Part shown: positions 7,005-14,964 of the stretch, piece after piece
Numbering within the stretch: position 1 is the stretch's first letter
How the letters are laid out: each line of letters opens with the position of its first letter
Origin: Marinibacterium sp.
GTDB taxonomy: Bacteria > Pseudomonadota > Alphaproteobacteria > Rhodobacterales > Rhodobacteraceae
Reading direction: 5' to 3'
Assembly: GCA_017643305.1 (NCBI GenBank)
Contig: JAEPNQ010000015.1
Location: 1 to 61,053, forward strand
Length of the DNA: 61,053 bases
Translations under genes and position numbers: made by a program
Notes under the pieces: model-generated
What the model was told of the DNA's origin: nothing
Databases searched by the model: none
Seen by the model: only the letters and a program-made list of their open reading frames with translations

Positions 7005-9365
7005 ATGAAAATCACCGTAATTGGCGGCGGCCCCGGCGGGCTCTACACGGCACTCCTGACAAAGAAGGCGCGCCCGGACTGGGATGTAGAGGTGTTCGAA
7101 CGCAACCAGGCAGGTGACACGTTCGGCTTCGGCGTGGTGTTTTCAGATGAAACGCTGGACGAGTTTCTGAGCCGCGACAAACGTCTGTTCGATATGATGC
7201 GCGATGAATTCGCCTATTGGGATGATGTCGCGATCCATTTCAAAGGCCAGGAAATGCGCTGTGCCGGGAATGGGTTCTGCGGCACCTCGCGCCACACGCT
7301 TTTGCGGTTACTGCAGGAACGTTGTGTCGAACTGGGCGTTACCATGACCTTCGGCGTCGATATCGACGCGGCGAACCTCAAGAGCCAGTTTCCTGACTCC
7401 GATGTGATTGTCGCAAGCGACGGCGTAAATTCGGCCATTCGCAACCACCATGCGGACGGGTTCAAACCAAGTACAGTTTGGAAATCGAACAGGTTCTGCT
7501 GGATGGGCTCCACCCGGCAGATGGATGAATTCAACTATTTTTTCCGTGAAACCGAATATGGCCAGATGGTGGCGCATTGCTACCAGTATGAAAAAGACCA
7601 CTCGACCTGGGTGATCGAAATGGACGAAGCCACGTGGCAAGGCCACGGGTTTGAAGAGTTTGACGAAGAAGGCTCCAAGGCCAAGCTGGAACAGATTTTT
7701 GCTGAGGAGCTGCAAGGACACCCGCTGTTGTTGAACCGATCCAACTGGCGAAATTTCCCCCGGGTTTTCTGTGAAAACTGGTGGGTCGATAACATCGTTA
7801 TCCTAGGCGACGCAAAAGCCTCGGCGCATTTTTCCATCGGGTCGGGCACCAAGCTGGCCATGGAATGCGCGATCGCGCTGTCGGACGCGTTGCTTGAGCA
7901 TGCTGAAACCGATGTGCAGGCGGCATTCCAGGCTTACGACGATGCCCGGCGCACACCTGTGCAGATCATCCAGCATAACGCCGATGTCTCCCTGGCATGG
8001 TTCGAACATATGCACCGGTCCTGGGATATGGAGCCATACCAGTTTGCCATGGTCGTCATGTGCCGGGCCAAATCAATCACCTATGACAATCTGATCCTGC
8101 GCGATCCAGAGTTTGTCCGGAAGACTGATGATGAATGGTATGCGCGACATTTGCGGGAAACCGGGGAGGACCTGACCAAATCCCGGCCCACACCGATGTT
8201 TTCGCGTTTTCGCACACGAAATTTGGAACTGATGAACCGCGTGGTCATGTCCCCGATGGCACAATACAGCGCCACCGAAGACGGCGACCTGACCGATTGG
8301 CACAAGGTGCACTACGGATCCCATGCGATGGGGGGTATGGGGTTGATCTATACCGAGATGACCTGCCCCAGCGCCGACGCACGGATAACGCTGGGCTGTC
8401 CGGGGCTTTGGACGGACAGGCAGGAAGCCCAATGGGCGGATATTGTACAATTTGTACATGCTAACTCAGCCGCCAAGATCGCCATGCAACTGGGTCACGC
8501 CGGACGCAAAGGTGCAACACAGCTGGGCTGGGAAAAAGCGGATGTGCCGATCCACGAAGCCGACAAACGCTGGGATCTTGTCAGCGCGTCCGATGCCCCA
8601 TGGGAAGACGGCGTCAACATCCCTCCGCAGGAACTGGACCGCGCAGGCATGGACCACATCAAGGCTGATTTTGTGCAAGCCACCGAACGCGCTGCGCGAG
8701 CCGGGTTCGATTTGCTGGAACTGCACTGTGCGCATGGCTATCTGTTGGCGTCTTTCCTTTCGCCACTGACCAACCAACGCACGGATGAATACGGCGGCTC
8801 AGTGCAAGACCGCCTGCGGTTCCCGCTGGAGGTCTTTGCCGCAATGCGCGCTGTCTGGCCCAACGAACGGCCGATGGCAGTACGGGTGTCGGGAACCGAC
8901 TGGAAACCTGGCGGGCTTACCGAGAAGGACCTGATCGCAATTTCTGAGGCATTTGCCGAAGAAGGGTGTGATCTGATCGACGTTTCCGCGGGCCAGACCG
9001 TGCCCAATCAGGAACCTGTTTATGGGCGCATGTTCCAGACCCATCTGGCCGAGGCTGTACGGAACGTGGCCAAGATCTCCACCATGGCGGTCGGTGCGAT
9101 CACCGAACCCGCGCAGGTCAACACGATCCTGCACACCCGCCGCGCCGATCTGGTGGCCATCGGGCGCCCGCATATGTGGAATCCCTATTTCACCCATCAG
9201 GCCGCCGCATGGTATGGGGCCCGAAACGATATGGCCTGGCCAAAGCAATATCTGTCCGGTGCAGCGCAGGCGTTCCGGGAAACTCAGAAATCCAAGGAAA
9301 AGCTGCTGGAAATGCAAAGAAAGGCAGCGCCGGGCCAACATAACCGGATCGTCAATCTAGACTGA
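7005..9365 (+). CDS. Bifunctional 2-aminobenzoyl-CoA/salicylyl-CoA monooxygenase-reductase
   Basis: The 786-residue protein fuses two flavoenzymes. Residues 1 to about 390 are a group A flavoprotein hydroxylase with the dinucleotide motif I-G-G-G-P-G-G at 5-11 and the G-D-A segment near 268. Residues from about 400 onward are an old-yellow-enzyme-type FMN reductase (N-R-V-V-M-S-P-M, then H-Y-G-S-H-A-M-G-G and Q-L-G-H-A-G-R-K-G). This architecture is that of 2-aminobenzoyl-CoA monooxygenase/reductase, usually annotated as salicylyl-CoA 5-hydroxylase/oxidoreductase, which hydroxylates and then reduces the ring of anthraniloyl-CoA. ATG 7005 is chosen because homology begins at once (M-K-I-T-V-I-G-G-G). 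The CoA ligase that would feed it could be the gene at 20929. The dehydrogenase and hydratase that usually accompany it are not in this cluster. Confidence 0.85.
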   Translation: MKITVIGGGPGGLYTALLTKKARPDWDVEVFERNQAGDTFGFGVVFSDETLDEFLSRDKRLFDMMRDEFAYWDDVAIHFKGQEMRCAGNGFCGTSRHTLLRLLQERCVELGVTMTFGVDIDAANLKSQFPDSDVIVASDGVNSAIRNHHADGFKPSTVWKSNRFCWMGSTRQMDEFNYFFRETEYGQMVAHCYQYEKDHSTWVIEMDEATWQGHGFEEFDEEGSKAKLEQIFAEELQGHPLLLNRSNWRNFPRVFCENWWVDNIVILGDAKASAHFSIGSGTKLAMECAIALSDALLEHAETDVQAAFQAYDDARRTPVQIIQHNADVSLAWFEHMHRSWDMEPYQFAMVVMCRAKSITYDNLILRDPEFVRKTDDEWYARHLRETGEDLTKSRPTPMFSRFRTRNLELMNRVVMSPMAQYSATEDGDLTDWHKVHYGSHAMGGMGLIYTEMTCPSADARITLGCPGLWTDRQEAQWADIVQFVHANSAAKIAMQLGHAGRKGATQLGWEKADVPIHEADKRWDLVSASDAPWEDGVNIPPQELDRAGMDHIKADFVQATERAARAGFDLLELHCAHGYLLASFLSPLTNQRTDEYGGSVQDRLRFPLEVFAAMRAVWPNERPMAVRVSGTDWKPGGLTEKDLIAISEAFAEEGCDLIDVSAGQTVPNQEPVYGRMFQTHLAEAVRNVAKISTMAVGAITEPAQVNTILHTRRADLVAIGRPHMWNPYFTHQAAAWYGARNDMAWPKQYLSGAAQAFRETQKSKEKLLEMQRKAAPGQHNRIVNLD

Positions 9366-9400
9366 ACTTTCCGGCTCCTCTCCGAACAGGCGGTCCGAAG

Positions 9401-9421
9401 ACCCTAGGTTTCGGCTAGGGT
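9401..9421. terminator. Hairpin after the monooxygenase gene
   Basis: ACCCTAG and CTAGGGT form a perfect 7-bp stem around a 7-base loop (GTTTCGG), 36 bases after the stop codon. There is no following T run, so a true intrinsic terminator is not certain. Confidence 0.4.
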
Positions 9422-9679
9422 TCACCTGGGTAGTCACGCATTATTTTCGCAACCGCGAGTGGCTGACACGCGCGACCGGGTGACTTGCCCCAGATCGCTC
9501 CAAAACCTGAATTTGCAACAATATTTCGGCACGGCGGGCATTTATACCATCTTCCCTGAACCCCAGATCAGTAAAAATGCCAGATTTTGATTGGTGGTTA
9601 AATTGCTGTTAACAGATGAAATTAACGGCATCACAGCATTTTTCATCAGGTCCGCAGAACAAAGGCGAAAAAGTCAACT

Positions 9680-9708
9680 TTGACAGATGATGGTTCGGTG
9701 CAGATAGT
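9680..9708 (+). promoter_or_regulatory. Putative sigma-70 promoter of the peptide ABC operon
   Basis: A perfect TTGACA at 9680-9685 is followed by a 17-base spacer and GATAGT at 9703-9708 (four of six matches to the -10 consensus). It lies about 55 bases before the ATG of the solute-binding gene. Confidence 0.4.
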
Positions 9709-9763
9709 GATACGTGCGAATGCATGAAAATCGCAAAAACAAATGCACTTCAGGGAGTTCAAT

Positions 9764-11359
9764 ATGCTGCAATCAATCAGTCGCAGAGTGCTGATGGGCG
9801 CGGCGGCCGCGGCCGCGATGGCGATCGGAATGACCGCCACAGCGCCACAAGCGCTTGCCGAAACCGTTCTACGGGTCGTCCCACATTCGGGACTTAAAAT
9901 CCTCGATCCGATTTGGACAACAGCCTATATCAGCCGCAATCACGGCTACATGATCTATGACACGCTGTTCGGTCTGGACAGCGAAGGCAACATTCAGCCG
10001 CAGATGGTCGACACGGTAACTACGTCTGATGACGGCCTGACCGTCACAATGACCCTGCGGGACGGCTTGAAATGGCACGACGGTGCAGACGTGACGGCCG
10101 AGGATACGGTTGCTTCGATCCAGCGCTGGGGGTCCAAGGATGCGATGGGCCAGAAGATGCTGAGCTTTGTCGACAGCCTCGAAGCCACCGACGCCAAAAC
10201 GATGACCTTCAAGCTGAACGCGCCTACGGGCCTGGTGACGCTGGCCTTGGCTAAGCCCAGTTCTAACGTGCCGTTCATGATGCCTGCGCGCATTGCTGCG
10301 ACGCCAGGATCGGAACAAATCAGCGAATATATCGGCTCCGGCCCCTACGTGTTCAACAATGAGGAATGGGAACCGGGTACCAAGGTCGTTTACGAAAAGT
10401 TTGACGATTATGTGCCGCGCTCAGAGGCGACCGACGGTTTCGCCGGTGCCAAGATCGCCAAAGTCGACCGCGTGGAATGGACCCCGATCCGTGACATGCA
10501 ACAGGCCGTAAACGCATTGATCGCGGGTGAGATCGACATCATCGAAAGCGTGCCCGCTGACCTTCTGCCTCTCATCAAGGACAGCGGTGAAGCCTACCTG
10601 AAAGACCCGAACCCGGCCGGTCTGCAGTATACGTTCCGCTACAACGTACTGCATCCCCCGTTCGACAACCCGAAAGTCCGTCAGGCGCTGCTGTATGCCT
10701 TCAACCAGGAAGATTTCCTGGATGCCACCATCGGCAACCCCGATCTATACCGCGTGTGCAAGGCGCTGTTCGGTTGCGGCCAGCCGTTTGAAACCGAAGC
10801 ACATATGGACGGTCTGCTGGAATCCAACTTTGCGAAGGCACGTGAGTTGCTGGCCGAAGGCGGGTATGACGGCCAATCGATCCTTCTGATGCATTCGACA
10901 AACGTGCCGTCGCTGACGAACCTGGCACCGGTGGCCAAGGACCTGATGGAAGCGATTGGCATGAACATCGACATGCAGTCGATGGATTGGTCGACCCTGG
11001 TGGCCCGTCGCGCCAAACAGGACAAGCCGGAAGACGGTGGCTGGAACGCGTTCATCACCGCTTGGACCGCGGGTGACCTGTTCAACCCGGTTGCCATGGC
11101 CTTCCTGAACTCCAGCTGTGACAAGGCCCTGTTTGGATGGCCCTGTGACGAGGAAATCGAACGCCTGCGCGATGCGTTTGCCCGGGCCACCTCGTTCGAT
11201 GAACAGCTGGCGATTGTCGAAGACATCCAGAAGCGCTGGACTGAGTATCCGACCCACATCCATCTGGGTCAGTGGAACACGAACTCTGCCTTGCGCAACA
11301 ACATCGATGGCTATCTGCAGCCCGGTGTGCCGGTATTCTGGAACATCTCGAAGAACTGA
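9764..11359 (+). CDS. Peptide/nickel-type ABC transporter, periplasmic solute-binding protein (SBP_bac_5)
   Basis: This 531-residue protein has a long N-terminal export signal (Q-S-I-S-R-R-V-L-M-G followed by an alanine-rich core, cleavage near A-L-A-E), with a twin-arginine-like start. The mature part follows the DppA/OppA family: D-P-I-W-T near residue 45, L-R-D-G-L-K-W-H-D-G near 100 and the V-R-Q-A-L-L-Y-A-F-N helix near 305. ATG 9764 is used because GGGAG lies 8 bases upstream and the signal peptide begins there. It should deliver oligopeptides or similar polar solutes to the permeases encoded immediately downstream. Its position next to the aminobenzoyl-CoA genes does not by itself reveal the ligand. 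Confidence 0.88.
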   Translation: MLQSISRRVLMGAAAAAAMAIGMTATAPQALAETVLRVVPHSGLKILDPIWTTAYISRNHGYMIYDTLFGLDSEGNIQPQMVDTVTTSDDGLTVTMTLRDGLKWHDGADVTAEDTVASIQRWGSKDAMGQKMLSFVDSLEATDAKTMTFKLNAPTGLVTLALAKPSSNVPFMMPARIAATPGSEQISEYIGSGPYVFNNEEWEPGTKVVYEKFDDYVPRSEATDGFAGAKIAKVDRVEWTPIRDMQQAVNALIAGEIDIIESVPADLLPLIKDSGEAYLKDPNPAGLQYTFRYNVLHPPFDNPKVRQALLYAFNQEDFLDATIGNPDLYRVCKALFGCGQPFETEAHMDGLLESNFAKARELLAEGGYDGQSILLMHSTNVPSLTNLAPVAKDLMEAIGMNIDMQSMDWSTLVARRAKQDKPEDGGWNAFITAWTAGDLFNPVAMAFLNSSCDKALFGWPCDEEIERLRDAFARATSFDEQLAIVEDIQKRWTEYPTHIHLGQWNTNSALRNNIDGYLQPGVPVFWNISKN

Positions 11360-11377
11360 TCCGGTCTAAAAAAACGG

Positions 11378-11398
11378 GCGGCCCTGACAAGGGGCCGC
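11378..11398 (+). terminator. Perfect hairpin between binding-protein and permease genes
   Basis: GCGGCCC and GGGCCGC form a 7-bp stem with a TGACAAG loop, 19 bases after the binding-protein stop. It is preceded by an A run and followed by TCTTCC. It probably acts as a partial terminator or mRNA stabiliser that raises binding-protein output over permease output. Confidence 0.5.
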
Positions 11399-11423
11399 TC
11401 TTCCTAAAGACAAGAGGCAGCTG

Positions 11424-12365
11424 ATGGGCGCATATCTTTTCAAGCGCGTTCTGGCGACGATTCCAGTCATGTTGTTCGTCGCAATCTTTATTTTCCTGTT
11501 GCTTCGGCTGACCCCAGGCGATCCCGCTGCGATGATCGCGGGTGACTTTGCCAACGATCAGCAGATTGCTGAAATTCGGGAACGGCTGGGTCTGGAATTG
11601 CCGCTTTGGAAGCAGTTCGGTATTTGGTTCGGTGACGTTCTGCGGTTCGAGTTGGGGCAAAGCTTTTATTACAAGAAGGAAGTCAGCGAATTGATCCGCA
11701 CACGGATCGAGCCGACGTTCTCACTGTCTCTGATGACAATTGTCCTGACCGTGATCATCGCCGTGCCAATGGGTACATTGGCCGCCTACAAACAAGGCAG
11801 CTGGTTTGACCGCATTATCATGGGGTTCAGCGTGCTGGGCTTTTCGGTGCCAGTATTCGTGATCGGTTATGCGCTGATCTATATCTTTTCGGTCCAGTTG
11901 GGTTGGTTGCCCGTTCAGGGATACCAGCGCATAGGCGATGGCATAGGCGGATGGGCCTACCGGTTGATCCTGCCATCTGTGGCGCTTTCGGTGATCTTTG
12001 TGGCCTTCATCGCCCGGATGACACGCACATCTGTGCTGGAAGTGCTTGGCGAAGATTACATCCGGACCGCCCGCGCCAAAGGGCAGACGGAAACCAAGGT
12101 TCTGATGCGCCACGCGCTGCGGAATGCGGCCGTGCCAATTGTCACGGTTATCGGTCTGGCCATTGCAATCCTGATCGGCGGCGTGGTGGTGACAGAAAGC
12201 GTCTTCACGATCCCTGGACTTGGCCTTCTGACGGTGGAGGCAGTTTTGAACCGTGACTTCCCGACCATTCAGGCGGTGATCCTGTTCTTTTCCGTCATAT
12301 ACGTGCTGATCAATCTGCTGATTGATATCAGCTACACCTTCCTGGACCCGAGGATCCGATACTGA
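11424..12365 (+). CDS. Peptide-type ABC transporter permease, DppB-like
   Basis: The 313-residue inner-membrane protein has the DppB/OppB plan: a first transmembrane helix, the T-P-G-D-P-A signature near residue 32, a periplasmic stretch, then five further helices. The coupling-helix segment E-D-Y-I-R-T-A-R-A-K-G lies near residues 210-220 and contacts the ATPase. An AGAGGCAG ribosome binding site precedes the ATG. Its stop overlaps the next start by one base (TGATG), so the two permease subunits are translationally coupled and should form a heterodimer. Confidence 0.9.
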   Translation: MGAYLFKRVLATIPVMLFVAIFIFLLLRLTPGDPAAMIAGDFANDQQIAEIRERLGLELPLWKQFGIWFGDVLRFELGQSFYYKKEVSELIRTRIEPTFSLSLMTIVLTVIIAVPMGTLAAYKQGSWFDRIIMGFSVLGFSVPVFVIGYALIYIFSVQLGWLPVQGYQRIGDGIGGWAYRLILPSVALSVIFVAFIARMTRTSVLEVLGEDYIRTARAKGQTETKVLMRHALRNAAVPIVTVIGLAIAILIGGVVVTESVFTIPGLGLLTVEAVLNRDFPTIQAVILFFSVIYVLINLLIDISYTFLDPRIRY

Positions 12366-13264
12366 TGGCAATCGCGGCTCAATCCCCTTTCCGCCAGACA
12401 CTCCGACGGATGTTCGGAAACACCTCCGTGCGGGTAGGTGGCACCATCGCACTTTTGATCCTACTGATGGGTTTGTTTGCACCATTTCTAGGTACCCGCG
12501 ATCCGTCCGACATCAGCCCCCGCAACCGGAACAAAACGCCGGGCTACGAGGCGATGGTCCGCGATTATGACGGCAACAAGATCCCGGTGGTCTACCGGAT
12601 GGGGTCGGACACTCTGGGCCGTGATGTGTATTCGCGCGTGGTCTATGGGGCGCGGACATCTCTGATCGTTGGCGCGGCAGTGGCTTTTCTGGCTATTGCT
12701 GTAGGCTTGGGTCTGGGTCTAGTGGCCGGCTATTTCCGCGTGGCAGACGGTATCATCATGCGGGTCATGGACGGGATGATGGCAATTCCTGCGATCTTGT
12801 TAGCGATAGCCGTGGTCTCTCTTTTCTCTGCCGGTTTGACATCGGTGATCGTAGCGATCGTGGTCGCGGAGGTGCCACGTGTCGTCCGATTGGTACGATC
12901 CGTGGTGCTTTCGATCCGCGAAGAACCATATGTCGAAGCGGCGATCACCGCGGGAACGCCTGCACCGTTGCTGTTAGTGCGGCATGTTCTGCCGAACACA
13001 GTTGCGCCGCTAATCGTGCAAGGCACGTTCATTGTTGCCAGCGCGATCATTGTCGAAGCGATCCTCAGCTTTCTGGGCATCGGCATTCCGCCTGAAATTC
13101 CCACCTGGGGTAACATCATGGCCGAAGGCCGCCAGGTGTTCCAACTGTTCCCTCACAACATCCTGTATCCCGGTGTCGTACTCGCGCTGACCGTGTTGTC
13201 CGTGAACATGCTGGGCGACGGTCTGCGCGACACCTTGGACCCGCGTTTTGCAAAAAGAGTGTGA
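12365..13264 (+). CDS. Peptide-type ABC transporter permease, DppC-like
   Basis: This 299-residue permease has the DppC/OppC features: an N-terminal cytoplasmic segment and first helix, the periplasmic G-S-D-T-L-G-R-D-V-Y-S-R motif near residue 80, and the coupling-helix segment E-E-P-Y-V-E-A-A near residue 181. It pairs with the preceding permease to form the membrane channel. The ATPase gene begins 3 bases after its stop. Confidence 0.9.
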   Translation: MAIAAQSPFRQTLRRMFGNTSVRVGGTIALLILLMGLFAPFLGTRDPSDISPRNRNKTPGYEAMVRDYDGNKIPVVYRMGSDTLGRDVYSRVVYGARTSLIVGAAVAFLAIAVGLGLGLVAGYFRVADGIIMRVMDGMMAIPAILLAIAVVSLFSAGLTSVIVAIVVAEVPRVVRLVRSVVLSIREEPYVEAAITAGTPAPLLLVRHVLPNTVAPLIVQGTFIVASAIIVEAILSFLGIGIPPEIPTWGNIMAEGRQVFQLFPHNILYPGVVLALTVLSVNMLGDGLRDTLDPRFAKRV

Positions 13265-13267
13265 AGC

Positions 13268-14893
13268 ATGACGGAAAACGTGCTCGAAGTCCGCAACCTG
13301 ACAGTTGAGCTGCCCGCGGCGTCCGACCGAAAACATGCGGTGGAAGACATCAGCTTTACCGTGGGGCCGGGCGAAATTGTCTGTGTTGTCGGTGAAAGCG
13401 GATCCGGCAAATCCGTGACTGCGCAGGCGGTCATGGGCTTGCTGCCACGGGAACTGAAGCCGGTGGCGGGGGCAACCCTGCTGGAGGGCGAGGACACCCT
13501 GCATGCGCCGGTGTCGCGGCTGCGCCAGTTGCGCGGCACCAAGATGGCCATGATCTTCCAGGAACCGATGACGGCACTGAACCCGGTTGCGCGGGTTGGT
13601 GACCAGATCGCCGAGATGCTGGAAATTCACACCACCCACAGTGCGTCAGAACGGCGGGCACGAGCGATTGAGATCATGAAAGCTGTGCATTTGCCCGATG
13701 CAGATCGCATGGTGGACAGCTATCCGCACCAGTTAAGCGGCGGGCAGCGGCAACGGATCATGATCGCCTGCGCGCTGGTGCTGGACCCTGCCCTGCTGAT
13801 CGCCGACGAGCCCACGACTGCGCTGGACGTGACCACGCAGGCGCAGATCCTGACGCTGGTTAAGGAAATGCAGGAACGGCGGGGGACGGGTGTGTTGTTT
13901 ATCACCCATGACTTTGGTGTCGTGGCCGAGATCGCCGACCGGGTCGTGGTAATGCAGCACGGAAAGATCGTGGAACAGGGCCCGCGCGAGCAGATCCTGC
14001 AAAACCCTCAAGAAGATTATAGCAAGATGCTGATGGCCTCTGTCCCGTCGATGCACCCGCCTGAGCGCATGCCGGTGGAAGGCAAAACAGCGGTGAAGAC
14101 CACGAACCTGGTAAAAAAATACGGATCCAAGGGCTGGTTCGGTGCCGGGCGGGAGGTGCTGGCGGCTTCCGATGTGAACCTGCATGTCGCACGAGGCGAA
14201 ACGCTGGGTATCGTGGGCGAAAGCGGGTCAGGCAAATCGACTGTGGCGCGGTGTATCGCGCGGCTGATCGACCCGACCAGCGGGGAAATCAGCCTGCATG
14301 GCACAGATATTGCCACCATGTCCCAAGGCAATCTGCGGCCGCATCGCAGCAAGGTGCAGATCGTGTTCCAGGACCCGTATCGGTCCATGAACCCGCGCCG
14401 CACGGTTGGCCAGTCGATGGTCGAAGCACCGATGAATTTCGGCACCCCCAAGGAAGAAGCCATGGCCATGGCACGGGAGTTGATGGAAACGGTGGGCCTG
14501 TCCGGCGACGCGCTGGAACGCTACCCGCATCAATTTTCCGGGGGGCAGCGGCAGAGGATCTGTATCGCCCGCGCGTTGATGGTGAACCCAGAATTGCTGA
14601 TCGCGGATGAAGCCGTTTCCGCGCTGGATGTGTCTGTGCAGGCGCAGGTGCTAAAGCTGCTGGATGACATCCGGGCCAAGTACAATCTGGCCATGCTGTT
14701 CATTACTCACGATCTGCGGGTCGCAGCCCAGATCTGCGATCGGCTGATCGTGATGCAAAATGGGGTCGTGGTGGAACAGGGCCCGACGCATGATGTCTAT
14801 TCCGCGCCGCAGCACGACTACACACGCTTGCTGCTAGACGCCGCACCAGGCCAAGGCGTGGAGTTCGGGAGCGGCAGCGCAACGGTCGCCTGA
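13268..14893 (+). CDS. Fused double ABC ATPase (DppD-DppF type)
   Basis: Two complete nucleotide-binding domains lie in one 541-residue chain. Domain 1 has Walker A G-E-S-G-S-G-K-S at 42-49, a signature L-S-G-G-Q-R-Q-R and Walker B L-L-I-A-D-E-P-T-T. Domain 2 has Walker A near 316-323, signature F-S-G-G-Q-R-Q-R and Walker B L-L-I-A-D-E-A. Each is followed by the oligopeptide-family C-terminal extension. In domain 2 the residue after the catalytic glutamate is alanine rather than proline, which is common in this family. It powers the importer formed by the three preceding genes and closes the operon. Confidence 0.92.
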   Translation: MTENVLEVRNLTVELPAASDRKHAVEDISFTVGPGEIVCVVGESGSGKSVTAQAVMGLLPRELKPVAGATLLEGEDTLHAPVSRLRQLRGTKMAMIFQEPMTALNPVARVGDQIAEMLEIHTTHSASERRARAIEIMKAVHLPDADRMVDSYPHQLSGGQRQRIMIACALVLDPALLIADEPTTALDVTTQAQILTLVKEMQERRGTGVLFITHDFGVVAEIADRVVVMQHGKIVEQGPREQILQNPQEDYSKMLMASVPSMHPPERMPVEGKTAVKTTNLVKKYGSKGWFGAGREVLAASDVNLHVARGETLGIVGESGSGKSTVARCIARLIDPTSGEISLHGTDIATMSQGNLRPHRSKVQIVFQDPYRSMNPRRTVGQSMVEAPMNFGTPKEEAMAMARELMETVGLSGDALERYPHQFSGGQRQRICIARALMVNPELLIADEAVSALDVSVQAQVLKLLDDIRAKYNLAMLFITHDLRVAAQICDRLIVMQNGVVVEQGPTHDVYSAPQHDYTRLLLDAAPGQGVEFGSGSATVA

Positions 14894-14908
14894 TCACGTC
14901 AAAGAATT

Positions 14909-14943
14909 AAAAAGGCCCTACAGCTTGTCTGCCGGCCCTTTTC
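14909..14943. terminator. Bidirectional terminator between convergent transport operons
   Basis: A run of five A, GGCC..., an interior CAG/CTG pairing and ...GGCC followed by a T run make an imperfect stem (one bulged C) with A/T tails on both sides, placed between the ATPase stop and the stop of the convergent TRAP permease. Confidence 0.55.
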
Positions 14944-14964
14944 CACTTCGTATACAGTTGCCGA

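Larger units (their letters stand above)
9366..9763. other. Intergenic region upstream of the peptide ABC operon
   Basis: About 400 bases without a gene. It holds a possible terminator hairpin near its left end, a likely sigma-70 type promoter near 9680 and AT-rich DNA between. No RNA gene or riboswitch was recognised. Confidence 0.4.
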
